A stretch of DNA of 64,000 nt from Scatophagus argus (lineage: Eukaryota > Chordata > Actinopteri > Scatophagidae): contig NC_058515.1 of assembly GCF_020382885.2 (NCBI RefSeq), forward strand, positions 5,935,223 to 5,999,222, written 5' to 3'. How positions within the stretch are numbered: position 1 is the first letter of the stretch; the number at the start of each line of letters is the position of its first letter. A program made the translations under genes and the position numbers. The notes under the pieces are model-generated. The model was not told the DNA's origin, searched no databases, and worked only from the letters and a program-made list of their open reading frames with translations. Positions 13,801 to 26,605 of the stretch are shown here, in pieces.

Positions 13801-16123
13801 CAGCCCACACAGCACAATAGCATACCCACATCACTACCACCAGACTCCTAAGGCTCTTTAGCTTCACATGACAGAGCTGTGCACACTTCATCTGCAGTGA
13901 TATTTTTCAACCGAACAGCGAAATTCAGGAGTCCCTGCTTCCACAGAGGTGTATTAGCAAGTTGATTTTCCCAAAGAAATTTGCACTATTTGTAGCATTT
14001 TCCTTCATTAGTGGGAGGAAAGAAACACGGATGATATTGGAGATTTAAATTCTTACTGCAAACTGCTCTGTAAGGTTCGAGGGAGCAAAGAAATATGGCT
14101 GTTAGAGTAGTTATATTCTATTTTCTAGTCTCTCGTGGCTGTAAGCAGGCCATAAAGAGGTTAGTTTTGCTCCACCGTTTTGCCTGCAGCTCTTTCTCTT
14201 TGTTCTTCATATGATGCAAAACAGGACATCATACTCTTCCTCAGAGGAAGTACATCCATCTGATTAGACGTGGAATAGAGATGAAGATCAACCTCACACA
14301 AACACACACGAGCAAGATCCTGCATGCACACTCCACACACCCCAGACTGGATTGAGCGCACTGCATGTATTGATTATGGAATGTTATGGTTTATGGTGGT
14401 GTGTGAGGCCACGTATACATTACAGCAGCCAATCACCACTCAAATTAATTGCTTGCACACACACACACACACACACACAGAGCAGTATATACTCTGCTCT
14501 CTTAAAGTCTTGCTGACATACACACCCATATTCTCTTAAATAGCACCCACAAACCCCCACCCCCGTGCTGTCTCCCAAGGTCACGTGTCCAGACAGGAAG
14601 TAGCCGTGTACTCTGGTGTTTTTAACCCGTTCAGTGCAGAAAGTGCAGAAGAGAAGAATAAGAGATAAAATAAACCTTATTTGCAAGTTTCACCCTCTTT
14701 GTGACCCTAAGTGGTTATAGGAGGAAGAAAAAGAGGAAAACTTAAGAGGGAAGCTAACAATGTCTGTTATTGAAAGAGCTGCAGATTCCTGATAAGCGCT
14801 CGTGAGAGACGGGGGGAGATAAAAAGAAGATGGAAAGCAGCAGGCGATGACTGACACAGTACATCCTAATCCCTACACCCTTGTTGACCCCTGTGTGACT
14901 CCCTCTCCCTCATATTCTCTTGCTCGTTCTCTCATAAGCGGTATCATGCCCCGCAGCAAGGTGGCCCAAACTCAATGAACTGCCCTATTACACACATGCC
15001 GAGGGTGATTTATACGAGTGCAGCACAGAGTGGTGATGCCAACCAGAGAGGAAGGGCATCAAAGGAGACATGAAGAGACAGAGGAGAAGGGGGGGAAGCA
15101 TAACAGGAAGCAGGTTCAAGCGCAGTATTTTTCCACTATGCTGTGTGTGTGTGTGATAATCAGATGACAGTAGACTAAATTACCAGATCAGTCACAAGGC
15201 TGTCATGAATTACCACCTTAACACGGCTTGCAGGCAACTTTTCAGCTTTCCCCCTGAAATATTTTCGTTCCTTGGAGAAAAATGGGATCTGGTAACTTGT
15301 TTAGTGTCCTGAATCATGTCTAATTAGGCCACTTGGTCAGACAAAATAACTTGTTTCTATACTGGCATCCCTGTTACCGCGGACACGATTTATCGTTGCG
15401 TAGCATGACCTTCTCCGCTAAGGGTGGAATTTAGGAAACTAACTTTGAGTTCTGGGAAAGAAGTCTTATCTTTCACAAGTAAAAGACAAAAAGCCTTTGT
15501 TATTAGTTTCTGTGTTTGTTTGGTGTTGGCTCAGCTTCAGTTTTGTTGCATGTATTTTCTGGCTTGTGCTTCATAAACAGGCCTGCACATGTATATGATG
15601 TGCTAATCAGCTCATCTGTGAGCCTCTGCACGCTGCATTTACCTTGAAAGTCCCTTCTCCGAGTCCCTAGTCAATCTTTACAGAAGCATGTTTCACCCCT
15701 AAGCCACCACTATCCTGAACCTCACCTCCTTTTTTTTTTTCCTTTTCCGTTGTCAGAGCTGCTCAACATCCAAATGTTTTATCAAAATGTTCTGTTCTAT
15801 CAGCTGTTCTCCGTGTCTGTGATGCACCAGGAATCCTTTCTCACAACCACAACTAATCACAGCAGTTGAGCTTTAAATACTGACGAGGGACTGAATGATT
15901 TATATCTCTTGCCTTATGAAAAGTCACTGTTGTGGACAGTGTGTTCTCGTATCTGTGAGAACCAAAACACACACTAACAGTCAAACCATCTCAGCTATGC
16001 CTGTGCTCACACTGCCTGCACAACAGTTGTGTTTTATATGTGGAACTTGTCAGATTTCACACATATTTTGTACCTGTGTCACTGCACCAAGTCAGCCAGC
16101 CTGGGGTAATGACTGTAATGGTG

Positions 16124-16177
<54 letters not shown>

Positions 16178-19100
16178 TCTATAAACAAACACACACATAT
16201 AAATAGTCACTAGAGACACTTTCCCTCTCAGAAAGACTCCCAGCACACACAGAATTGCAAAGGAAGGGCACATAGTTGAGCAGGGCACAATTTGTTCCAT
16301 GTAACGTGCAGATCACATGTCAGTCTCCCCACTCTCCATCTGCACTGCTCTGGCCTCGGCACAACTACTCGGTAAAAATGGAAAGAACATAAAACAAGGA
16401 GCAAATGATGTATTAAGTAGTCTGGTTGATTCAGTCAAAACAAGTGCACACACACACGGAAATTGGAGTGAATGGCGATATTGTTTAACGCCACGCGGCC
16501 TACTTTTCCTCCTCCTTCTGTTTCCTCCATCCTGCCTGCTCCAACCATCGCTTCCCTCTGTTTCCCGACTCCCCCACCCCTCTCTCCCCCTCTGCAACGT
16601 AACCCAACCAAAACATTGTTTTTTTGTCTCTGTAGCAAAACGGGCGATCGGCCATCCTGAAGTCTGACTATTTTTATCCTAGTTAGCTACTGAGGCAGCA
16701 GGAAAGCAAAACCTCAGCGTCTCTGTAATTCCTGACATTTTAAATTACTTCGCCGCGGTCCACGTCTTCCACTCCCAAGTTTACATAGACGCTATCACAG
16801 GAATCAGCTGTGCAGTGTGTTATCACTGGAAGACATGCTGTGCGGTGCTTGTAGGTGGCCTCTGTGACCTACTTGCACATGCGGCTTCCCTGTCTTCCCT
16901 GTCTGGAACTGGCTTATAGCCACCTTGTTACAGTCAGTACGGAGCTGTGCTGTCATTACATCAGCCACATGTCTGCATGTGCCGATACGTATGTGATTCT
17001 GTCAGCAAGTTTCTCTGGTTTTGCATTCACCCCCCTTTTCTTTCTTTCTAAATCTGTAAAGTTCATCTCATCCTGTGGCATCTCATCCAGTATGTTCATC
17101 ACAGCAGTTTGTAAGCACATGGCAATGTGTTGGACGGTTTCATCTGTCATGAGGTCAGATTACTGCGATATCAAGTCAGCTGGGAAAAAAACAATGTTGA
17201 CTCATGCTAAAGATTTTTACTCAGTCTACCAAACTTCACTGGAGAATCCCCAACTTTGCTTCATTGCTCTTTCTCATCGCTTCTCCTTCTAGACATATTT
17301 ACAGTAGCAATAGTTAGCCTTTTTATGACTATGCAAGGGCACTGACCTAACTGTGTGTGTGTTTGCTTGTGTGGCTTCTTATGGTTTTCCTGTGAGGCAG
17401 CTGTATCTGGCATTTGGTCTGTCCTACAGTCGCTACACAGCCTCTTGTGAGAGGAATAGTACTATGACCCACACACCCACACACACACACACACACACTC
17501 TCATATGCACAGAAATACGCTCTGATACTGTCACATCTCATTCTGCTCTGCTCTGCAGGCTGCCTCCAGACAGACCCTGTGTCTGTCTGTTTCTTCCTCC
17601 CCGTCCCAGCCTCATCGTGTTGGTGTCTGAATCATATTTGCAAGCTTGTCAGGAAGAGTGTAATTAAATTTAAAGACCACAATAAAAATGGGTTTATGCG
17701 CCGGTTTGCCAGTATCGGTTTGTTTTTTCCAGCAATGCTGGTGGGTCAGTCTTGTGATGTTTCACACTGGTTCCACTAAAAATGATGCAGATTTTTCCAC
17801 CATTGACAAACATGAGAGAAACATTAGAAACTAGCTGCATATCCAAATAGTATAATGACGTCTAAGGCTTTAAATATGGGAATTATTGCACAGGCCTTGA
17901 ACAAACTACTTTACTTTTACGTTATCCACAGTAAAATTCATTTACTGGACATGTGGTTGTCATCCTATGGGAGCAACTTCTGCCAGTGAGCTGACTGGTC
18001 AGTGGTCCAGTGAAGCTAACCGTCTCCAGAGCGGCACCTTATAACTTAATGTGGGTTTTTCCACTGCAGTTCTATGTATCATGTATCATTTGTATGTGTA
18101 TGTACGCCCTCGGCCAGACTGCACACGTTTTTCAGATGCACTGAAAACACTCTGCTTCAGGTTAAACCAGACTTGTGCTTCTTTACCTCCAGACCCCTGA
18201 ATTGTTCCACACTGCACGGCTTTGTTTACAATCCTGCAGTGTTTGCCAATATTCTCGTAGCCACCTTTGAGTGTGGATCACATCTGCAGCCAACAGTGAA
18301 AACCCCCTCCAGACTACAGACTTAGTTCAGTGAGTCAGTCTGGTGGATTGTTTGGGAAGTCTTCCCTCGTGATTCCCTGCTTTCTTTGTGTCTCTTCTCT
18401 GAGGCCTGTCTTCCGGCCTTTTTTAACATCCCTCCCTCCCCTCCTCCCCTCTCTCTGTCTCTCTCCCTTCTCTCAGTCTGCTCCACTCAGCTGCTCCTTC
18501 TTCTCGATATGCTTCTTAACCTCTTACCTTCCTTCCTCTGGGCGCCCCCTCCCCCTCGCACATTTAACAGTTTGTCTCAAATCATTCTCAAGTAAGCGGC
18601 ATTAAAAGGAAGCCGGTGTTCATCACTTACGCTTTTCAGTTACGTTTACCAGCATTTAGGGCTTTATACTTGCCTCATGAGTACGCCACAGAGATACAAA
18701 GTCGACATAAAATACGGTTTTCTTCCTTTGCTTTCTCTTCTGCATGTACGAGCACATGGAGCCCACATGTTGTGAGCATCAGTCTTTGTGTCAGACTTCA
18801 CAGCCTGTGTGTGCGTGCGTGTGTGTGTGCGTGCATGCTTACACTAGAGACTCATTGATGCCGTATGAATTTATGCACACCTTTGTGTTTGTTTTATGGA
18901 ACTTTAAGTTCGAAATTCTGCAAGAATATCAGTGTGTGTGTGTGTGCGTGTGTGTGTGTTTTACTTTGCTGACGGTAAGTCTGTCTGTCACCTCCAGTTT
19001 CTATCTCACACATACAGGCTGTCCTGCACAGAATTAAATCCTCATACCCCAGCCTTTACACACACACACGCACACACACACACCATCCAGCTCAGACTTA

Positions 19101-19300
19101 TTACCGTATTAATGCCCATTTTTTAATTCTTTAATCCATGTGTGTGTGTGTGTGTGTGTGTGCGAGGTGTGTGTAGCAGAAAGGATGTGTGTGATGTTGA
19201 GGACCTCTCAACATAATGTGACACACAAATGTGTGCACACATCCCTGCTGTGCCTGTCTGCTGCCTGTCCATGCATTTGTGAGCATGCGTGACTCTCTCT

Positions 19301-19339
<39 letters not shown>

Positions 19340-21024
19340 TGTGAGTGATAGGGTAGGGGGCAGTTGGGCAGGTGCAGAGACAGCTGGTGTGGGCAACTCT
19401 AACCAAGGGGGAGGACGAGAGCGAGAGATTCCTAGAGAATGACATGAATATAGGGTAGCAATTGAGCTGCAAAAGAGAGGGAAACGAGGGTTTGCACAAG
19501 TGTGTGTGTGTGTGTTGTTGCCAGTGGTGAACTGCTTTGATAGCACACACTGAGCTAGTCTGTTTGAGTGAGACAGGCAGACAGACAGAGAGAGAGAGGG
19601 AGACTAGATTAGACAGATTATTAAAAAAAAGACCTATGGGAGAAGTCATGGCGATTACGGGAAAGACGAACTAACCGTGAACTCGCTTTTCACTTTTCTT
19701 TTTTTTTCCGCTTGGTTCCACAAACCATGTATAAGCTTAAGGCAAGTGTGCTTTCAAACTTAATGTTAGAGGTCAGCTTATCAGAATCGGGCAATAATTG
19801 CCATGCCGGAATTAAAAGTGCATGAGCGGGCTTTTATTGCAGCCATTTCTGTTTTTAAATTTGAATTACGAGTTAATAAGCTTATTTTCCGTCTTGTTTA
19901 GAGTTCGATGAGTTTTGTTGATTCATATCAGTACACTAAATATGAAGCCTCATTCAACAGGCTTATAGCGTAACTTGACATAAAGACTGTTAACTAAGGG
20001 TAATAATTGAAAAAATATGTTCTGTTCTGTTCTTCTATGACAGTAAACTGAATATCTTTGGGTTTTTGATCTGTTAACTGAACATTCTTCTCACCCCACC
20101 ACTACTTCATGTCCATTACATTCTGTAAGAATTCAAATGAAGCTGAAAAATGTGGAACTGAAGTTGGTTTTCTCTACAGGCATATGGGGAACAAATCTTC
20201 ATTCAAATATAAATTTTGTTTTTCTGTCTTACACCCTTGAAAGTATGATTTGAAAATATTCATTAAATTACCTGTTTCTTTGTCCCTCCTCGCTTTTCTT
20301 TTTGTTGGCTACAGCACGTGGGGTAATGGAAGGGCGGCGCCCTCTAGTGTTCAGACATGAACATTCATCAGTCACTGTACCACGTCATGTACAGTGACAG
20401 AAATACTTCCGCTGGTCTATTTGCAAACCACATACCATAAACACAGGGACTAAGAATAGAAAGGATGATGAGGATTTCTTTCCAGAGACACTCAGTAATG
20501 TGTGTGTGTGTGTGTGTGTGTGTGTGTCTATGCTGACGGCGAGCTTCACCTTCAGATTCTCATTAGCAGTGCTAACCCTTTTAGACTTGTGTCTCTTAAT
20601 GTTCTCTTCTTGTCACATGTGTTACAGGAGGAGGCCATCCCAGAGCTGGAGATAGATGTGGATGAGCTGCTGGACATGCCCAGTGACGTTGAACGGGCAG
20701 CCAGGGTCAAGGTAAGAACAGACAGGAACTTATGTCAAACCATGAAAGGACACACAGCTGCTTAGGAGAAAATGTATATTCAGACCGTGTCTTATTGTTT
20801 TCTAGGACTTACTGGTTGACTGTTTTAAACCTACTGAGGTAAGTTTCTCTCTTCCTCCATCCTTCCACCACCCGGCGCCCCATTTCGATGCACTGTGTAT
20901 TTTTTTGTGTCTGAGTCCCCCTCATGTGTTTTTGGTCCTTCCTGTCCCTCTGTAGGACTTTGTCTCAGAGCTGCTCGACAAGATCCGAGGGATGCAGAAG
21001 CTCTCCACGCCTCAGAAGAAATGA
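3539..21024 (+). CDS. ppp1r14b: Protein phosphatase 1 regulatory inhibitor subunit 14B (PHI-1 type)
   Basis: Coding exons are 3539-3739, 20628-20711, 20806-20838 and 20956-21024, all phase 0 with GT/AG borders, giving 128 residues. The human protein is about 147; the difference is in the variable N-terminus. The family is a cytosolic inhibitor of PP1 and of myosin phosphatase, activated when PKC or ROCK phosphorylates a conserved threonine. That site is visible as RVTVKYDRKEL with the threonine at residue 38, equivalent to Thr38 of CPI-17. The rest of the inhibitor fold follows: RKRLNLEEWI helix, acidic IPELEIDVDELLDM, LLVDCFKPTE and the C-terminus KIRGMQKLSTPQKK. Every block matches the 14B paralogue better than 14A, C or D as I remember them. 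The first intron is 16.9 kb, unusually long for this gene. Polyadenylation signals are at 21288-21293 and 24081-24086. Confidence 0.95.
4823..4930 (+). other. Candidate in-phase cassette exon within ppp1r14b intron 1
   Basis: A 108-nt block lies between ttctattcctag and gtcagg. It is 36 codons long, open in the phase 0 needed to join ppp1r14b exons 1 and 2, and would insert a charged peptide starting REEYNDLTGFGEFLGG and ending KIKRLHQ between residues 67 and 68. I know no such insert in the PPP1R14 family. The donor has a C at position +3, so it is not ideal. It may be chance or an unannotated alternative exon. Confidence 0.25.
7807..7836. repeat. (CA)15 microsatellite
   Basis: Uninterrupted dinucleotide run in ppp1r14b intron 1. 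Confidence 0.95.
13116..13163. repeat. Perfect 20-bp inverted repeat (hairpin, 8-nt loop)
   Basis: Arms 13116-13135 (agaacctaatgcaaaaaatc) and 13144-13163 are exact reverse complements, separated by tgctcttt. The flanks pair only weakly (actgt/acagt with an asymmetric bulge). Too short for a typical microRNA precursor stem; origin unknown. Confidence 0.9.
16127..16177. repeat. Compound (CT)14(CA)11 microsatellite
   Basis: Adjacent CT and CA dinucleotide runs in ppp1r14b intron 1. Confidence 0.95.
19293..19336. repeat. Compound (CT)6(GT)16 microsatellite
   Basis: A CT run followed directly by a GT run. A shorter GT run lies just upstream at about 19139-19162. Confidence 0.9.
20499..20527. 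repeat. (TG)14 microsatellite
   Basis: Dinucleotide run 100 bp upstream of ppp1r14b exon 2. TG tracts near a splice acceptor can affect splicing, but the distance here is large. Confidence 0.9.
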
Positions 21025-24000
21025 TGGCGTCCCTCCTGCTCCTCCCTTCCACGTTGACCCTCTCACCTCTTGTCTTCCTACCGCGTTTTCCATCCTTTTA
21101 TTTTCATGTCAGTCTTCTTCCATTGAGGACCGTTTTACCCTCCTCTTGTTAGGCCCATTTATTCATTTCTTTCTCTCTTGTTGTCTGGATCCTGTCCCAT
21201 ACATCGCTTATTTTTCATTTTTTGTGACCTTGCCTTGTTGTCAGACATCCTTCTTAAGAATGATCAACAGAGAAGGAGAAGTAAACTAATAAATTAAAAA
21301 AAAAAAAAAGAGCATAATAACCAGGCCAAAACAACAGGCGATTCATTGGTCTTAATCCAGGCACTGTCCTTCCTTCTCCATTTCACTCCTGCTCCTCCTT
21401 CACCCTTTGTTTGGCTTCACTCCTCTTCCTCATCCAGCCCTTCTTCCTCCCACCCTCCCTCGCACCACCCTCCATCTGTCTGAGAAGCAAGAGGAGAGGA
21501 GAGGAGATGAGACGAGCCCCATAATTACTGAGAATGGGGTGGCCGGGAGTGGGAAGAGAAACAAGAGAAAAAGTCTGTGACGGCCAAGAAAAGAGTGGAA
21601 GGAGGAAGCAGCCATTCAGCTTGAAGCAGGGCCTAATCATTGCTTATGTCTCTACCAATGTGGCTCTTTATTTTGTTATTTCTAAGAGGTTTAAACTTGT
21701 AAATGATCCAGCTACCATAACTCTTTTTAGATATTTCTACTTCAGTTTGAGGGTATGGGAATATTTACTTGACTTTAGTTTTTTAATTTTAAACTTTTCT
21801 GGGGGTTGTCCATAGAGTCCTTTCAGATCATACCCCTCCCCCATCGTAATCAGAGGCATTTGCTACAGTGGTGCATTTAAAGACTGTCTATTTTTGTGTG
21901 TGTGTATCTGTTGAAAAATTCTGCACTATGTCATTTAGGGAAGAAAATCTGACCACAAAGAATAATGTATGGCATCTCTTCAGTCCAACATAGAGGAAAA
22001 TTTGATCCCTTGAAACAGTGTAAAGTCACTGGTTGGCTGTGGTGGTCACATGGTCCAACTCATTTTAGAATAAAAGTCTTCCCTTGAGGCTAGAGTAGAA
22101 GTAGAAGTTCTCTTAGGTGGGGAGTGCAGGAATAGAAATTCCTAACAAAAAAAGAGCTAAGTACATTTTTCTTTCCTCAGATGCGTGGTGCAGTCATGAG
22201 AGGCTCTTTAGAGGCCACTGCTGTCCAGCCTGCACATACATATGTACATCTGTGTGTTGCTAAATGCTACGTGTGCGTGTGTTGCTACATAATGTACAGC
22301 AACATTCACAATAGGAGTGTTTTTCTGGCCTGTATATTCTGCTGTTCTGTGCAACAAATTAGATTTTTAGTCAAGGACTGGTTCCTGTTTTGGATTTTTT
22401 TTTTTTGGGGGGGGTGTTCTGCATTTTGTCACACACACACACACACACTGACAGGCCGGCAGGGGGGCCCAGAACAAAGCTGCCTTGTTTTTGTTTTGTT
22501 TGTTTTTCCTTTTTTTAATCCCCCCCCTCCCTTTGTCTCTTTCTCACTGTTTCTGTTTCTGTCCTTAGAAATGGTTTAGTCCACCACGTCAGTCCAGAGC
22601 TGTCACGTGTACATGGAACCTCTGACTGAAAATGTCCATGTTAGTGTCGAGACTTTGTACTGTCCTCTACCTGTCAGTAGGCCCACAGATGAGGCATCTG
22701 AATGGGAGGCAGGGAGGGAGGAGAGCCACTGTTTTACAGTGAAGCTGCCTCAATGCATTCAGCCTTCTTTTTCTTTCTTTCTTTCTCTCAGTCACACATA
22801 AACACAGGCCACCCTTTGGGCAGAGGAAAACAGAAACACATTAGCAAACACAGCTGCCTCTGACACAGATGGGCGCACACACACACACACTTAGCCCTAA
22901 GAGAGAAAGTGAGAGAGAGACAGGTCCTTAGCTGTCACAAGGTTTGTGTGTTTCTCTGCTGCGGCCGCCAATCATCTCCCAAGAGTAAGCCATCTATTTC
23001 TGACTCTAAGCCAATCAGATCAGCAACCGAAGCCCATCGGCCAATTGGAGAAGAGGTAACATTTTGCTGCGATTCCTGTGGCCATTTGCTAACACCTGCG
23101 GCGACAGCAGACCTCCAGTGTCTGCCTCTTTATGTCTCAACGCCAACTCACACACACACATTGGCCCATTTTCATCTTGCTGCTCTGTCATTTCTCCCTG
23201 GCATCCCTTCCTCTCCCCCTCCTCCTCCTCCCCCTCCTCCTCCTCTCATCCTTCTGTCCACCCTCCCTCTATCCCTCCTTTGGTTTTCTTTCCTTTTTTT
23301 TTTTTTTTAAAAAAAAAAACAGATGTTGCCTTAGGTATTATTTATGTTACACAAACCAAATAAACGGGAGACATTCATTTTTAAAAAGGTAACGCAAACT
23401 GCTGTTACCGAGCAGAACTACGGCATGTGGAGAATCTTGGATCTTCTGCCGCTCCTTCTCTATTCTTTTTTTCTTTGAAAAACAATGAGATTGTGGGTTT
23501 TTTGGTTTCTTTTTTTAGAAGTGAGTGTTTAATACTTAGGGCTTGATACAGTGATTTTGTTTAGATAAAACGATGTTCTTTACATTTACCATTTGAATAC
23601 TGGTCTGTTTTTATTGTGATCATAAAACTTCTTAATGCCAGGCCTTGGATTAACATGTAGTTAAACAAAAATCCATTCAGATACATTTTGATGCAATTGC
23701 TTTTGCCTTCCTTGTGTGGTTTCCAAATCAAGTGCTGTCTGCTTCTTTTGGAGACGTTCGGTCGTGTTGCACCAGGCAAGCTCAATTAGTAGCTGAATTT
23801 GAGTGGATTTTCATTTCTGAATCCAGGTTTGGATTATACCTTCTTAGACTGTTATTGAGAAGTCTCTTTTTTTACTGTTGGAGAAAATTGCAAAAAAAAA
23901 TATATATATACTGATTATTATCATTGAGGCTAAATACAAGAGCTAAACCATGTGGATTGAAGGATTGAAGGAGTGGAAGTGTTTTTTGGACAATGATTAG

Positions 24001-24105
24001 ATCAAACCAACAAACAAATGTAGCAATATCAACAACAGGTCTTGTTTTTGCCCAATTTTGTTACACTTTTATGCAACTTTAATAAAAACATGTGAAATTG
24101 ACACT
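21025..24105 (+). other. ppp1r14b: Putative 3' untranslated region of ppp1r14b
   Basis: AATAAA occurs at 21288-21293, followed by a genomic A-tract (21295-21309), and again near 23358 and at 24081-24086, so short and long 3' ends are possible. A CCT-repeat (about 23217-23247), a T/A tract (about 23297-23320) and CA runs lie inside. No coding exon is seen. The AT-rich composition near 23500-24100 suits a long 3' UTR. Confidence 0.45.
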
Positions 24106-24899
24106 GTTTCTTTAGTGGGTTTGTCAGCTCTCTGCTTCAGAGGACCTACAGACGTAAAGATAATTATACAGATGTTTATTATTTAGCTCAGCAAGGCATT
24201 CCTTTTACATTTAATATTTAATGTGTAATAATGTGTGATTTGTTCACTTATATAGTTTTCACTTTGACATAGCAGGTAAAGCACAGGTGTGAAATTATGA
24301 TGGCCCCTGTTCCATTAAAGTACAGTGTCGGTGACCAGCATAGATAATATGAGAAAACTGAAAGCAGACATGATTAATGTTATTAGTTCCACCTGCAGTT
24401 TTCCTGCAATGACGCGCCAAAATGTCTGCCATGAAATTATAGGCCTATTGTCCAAATGATAGTGATTCAACCAATATCATTTGCATGGCTCTTTGGGCAT
24501 TTTTTATTGGTTTAGTGCCATCTTGTGATTAAATGCGGAATGACAACTGCATTTTGACACCGGTGTGAAGTATAAGTGGGTCTGCATTTAGCAAATTATA
24601 TTCCGTGATTAATGTAAACTCAGATGCCTAACAGTCTCACAATGGTTGTATCACATCGTACTAATGTCTCCAGAGTAACATCTTCACAGGTGGAGTTAGG
24701 GACTAAGTTGGTTCCCTGTGTTGATGTTTAGTTTACATGGACCAAAACACAGCGCGTGAGAATCAAAGTGTCTTTAAGAAATTCAAAATTAAATTGATTC
24801 ATAACTTATTTTGGTATGTTGACAAACTGATTGCAAACCATTATGCTGTATTATGATTGAAAAAAGGGATGTGCGCGGCATTTGTATAAGGCCCAACCT
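24106..24899. other. Intergenic spacer between ppp1r14b and brms1
   Basis: No gene or repeat recognised. Moderately AT-rich sequence. Confidence 0.5.
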
Positions 24900-25170
24900 A
24901 TTGGCTAATTCTGATGAGCTCCTGCAACAAACTGGATTGTGATTGGCCTAATAAACCCGTTTAAGTATTTTGATTGGACAAGCGACGATTGGGGAACGTC
25001 AATCCTGTTGGTTACTCCAACGGTAGGAGTCGACGCTGATTGGATGAACTTGCGGGTTGTAGAGTCCGGCAAAGTGTCGAACTGAAGATTGAAGAGAAGA
25101 GGAAGTACTTTTTAAAATGGAAATATAACAAATCATTTCTTACCTCTCTAGAGCCGAGCAGAGGGAGAAG
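24900..25170 (+). promoter_or_regulatory. brms1: CCAAT-box-rich promoter and 5' untranslated exon of brms1
   Basis: Five ATTGG motifs (inverted CCAAT boxes, the NF-Y site) lie at 24900, 24942, 24973, 24988 and 25039. No TATA box is evident at a fixed distance. A likely untranslated first exon ends at 25170 (gagggagaag, then gtgagcagg). The brms1 coding exon begins after an acceptor at 26599. NF-Y binding is inferred from the motifs only. Confidence 0.6.
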
Positions 25171-26599
25171 GTGAGCAGGTTCTTTTAGCCACTGTCTTGT
25201 CCGGGGAATGGAATGTTATCTGTTTACAAACAGCATCGCTTGCGTGTATGAACGCGTAACGTTACTTGTTAATCCTTGTGCAGTTGGGAGACAGGGTCGG
25301 TATGAAACTGGTACACTGGCGATGCTTCAGCGTGCTTCGTGACATTTAAACGCTGTTCATATTTCTTGCAGTGAAACGCGAAATAAAGAAAGTGCCTGTC
25401 AGTAAACTAACTTGAACAGTCCGACAGTGTGACCAGCGGGCAGTCATTCCCTCGCAGTGTGTGGTTTCAATTGTTAGCTAGTGTTACACTTGACTTCACT
25501 GTGGCTTATTTGTCGCTAATTTGACCTGGAAATGCAAAAGTGAGGCTCGTATAATTTTTCGCCGACTTTAAATCAACACACTGACAGTATGACAGGCTCC
25601 AGTTTCGGTTTGAATCATTATTTTAGTCTATATAAATACCGCCATCGAGCACCATCTTACTGTATGACATCACGGAAGCTGCCAGTGGTCAAGCCTGGCG
25701 AATATGGGCGAATCAAAATAGGACGTCCGGTATGTAAACAAAATAAAAGCCCCGAAGGAACTACGTTATAATAGATTAGTAGTGCATTTAATTACGACAT
25801 AAGCTTTTCATTTAGTTTTTCGTCCGTCACGTTTTGATTTTTTTTATCAAGCAAAATCGAGTAAGTTCCGGTCGTGTGCTGTGGGTATTTAGTTGGCTTG
25901 ACAGAGACACAGAAGCCATACGGTAGCTCGATGTCCCGCGGGCTGCGCTGTGCTGTTCTGTTAGGCTTCCTTTCAGTCTGCAGCTCACAATAAGCCTCTG
26001 TTTGTACGTTTTATCACGTTATCCGCTTTCTGTGCGCTTCACTGTTATTACAGCCCAGCCGCATTGTTGTCATTCATCAACATCACCCACACTGAGTACA
26101 AGTGAGCACAAGTAAACCATGCATCAGTAATGGATACATGACATATTTTCACTCTGCCAAGTGGTATAATTGTGATTGAAATCGCAATATTCAGACGCAT
26201 TTTTTCTTTTTCAAACCAGGGCATCAAAAAGAATTAAAAACGTTATTAAAAATGTGTTGTTTAGAAGTTCGGTTCAAGTCACTCGGGCTTCTTTTATTCT
26301 AAGAGTTTAGGAAATTTAGATGGTTGTGTGCAATAACTTTGCAGTTAAAGTTTGCATGGAACTATTTTTACTTAATGCTACAATAAAAAAATGGAGAAAA
26401 CTATGCAAAGTGCTAAAGCAATCTCAGTTAAAAGGTGTAGATACATAGTGGTACTAAACACATCAACATAAAAAGAAGACCATTATCGAACAAATTAACC
26501 ATAAGGTACAAAAAAACGAACGGACATCAGGAGTGACATTTAACGTCTATCCAGACGAAGTTGAAGTGTATTTTGTGTGTGTGTCTGCTTGTTTCTCAG
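25171..26599 (+). other. brms1: Putative 5' UTR intron of brms1
   Basis: It runs from gtgagc to gtttctcag. A 60-codon frame at 25589-25771 shows no family resemblance and was not accepted as a gene. Confidence 0.5.
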
Positions 26600-26605
26600 C
26601 CAGCC

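Larger units (their letters stand above)
3740..20627 (+). other. ppp1r14b: Intron 1 of ppp1r14b
   Basis: A 16.9-kb intron. It starts with gtaaag and ends with a pyrimidine-rich acceptor at 20627. Besides the separately listed candidate exon (4823), hairpin (13116) and microsatellites, I see many short CA/GT tracts (for example near 8338, 12240, 13507, 14457, 17467 and 18933), pyrimidine-rich stretches near 16500 and 18420, and no convincing nested gene on either strand. Frames of 60-170 codons here are His/Thr/Val/Cys-rich products of the microsatellites. Confidence 0.7.

Noticed and set aside
19131-19649. 172-codon minus-strand frame in ppp1r14b intron 1
   Set aside because: Product of GT and CT repeats, with no conserved motif.
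21288-21309. AATAAA plus genomic A-tract suggesting a retroposed ppp1r14b copy
   Set aside because: The gene keeps all introns in phase, so it is the parent gene; the A-tract is simple sequence.
25589-25771. 60-codon frame in the brms1 5' UTR intron
   Set aside because: No family resemblance, no splice context and ordinary intronic composition.
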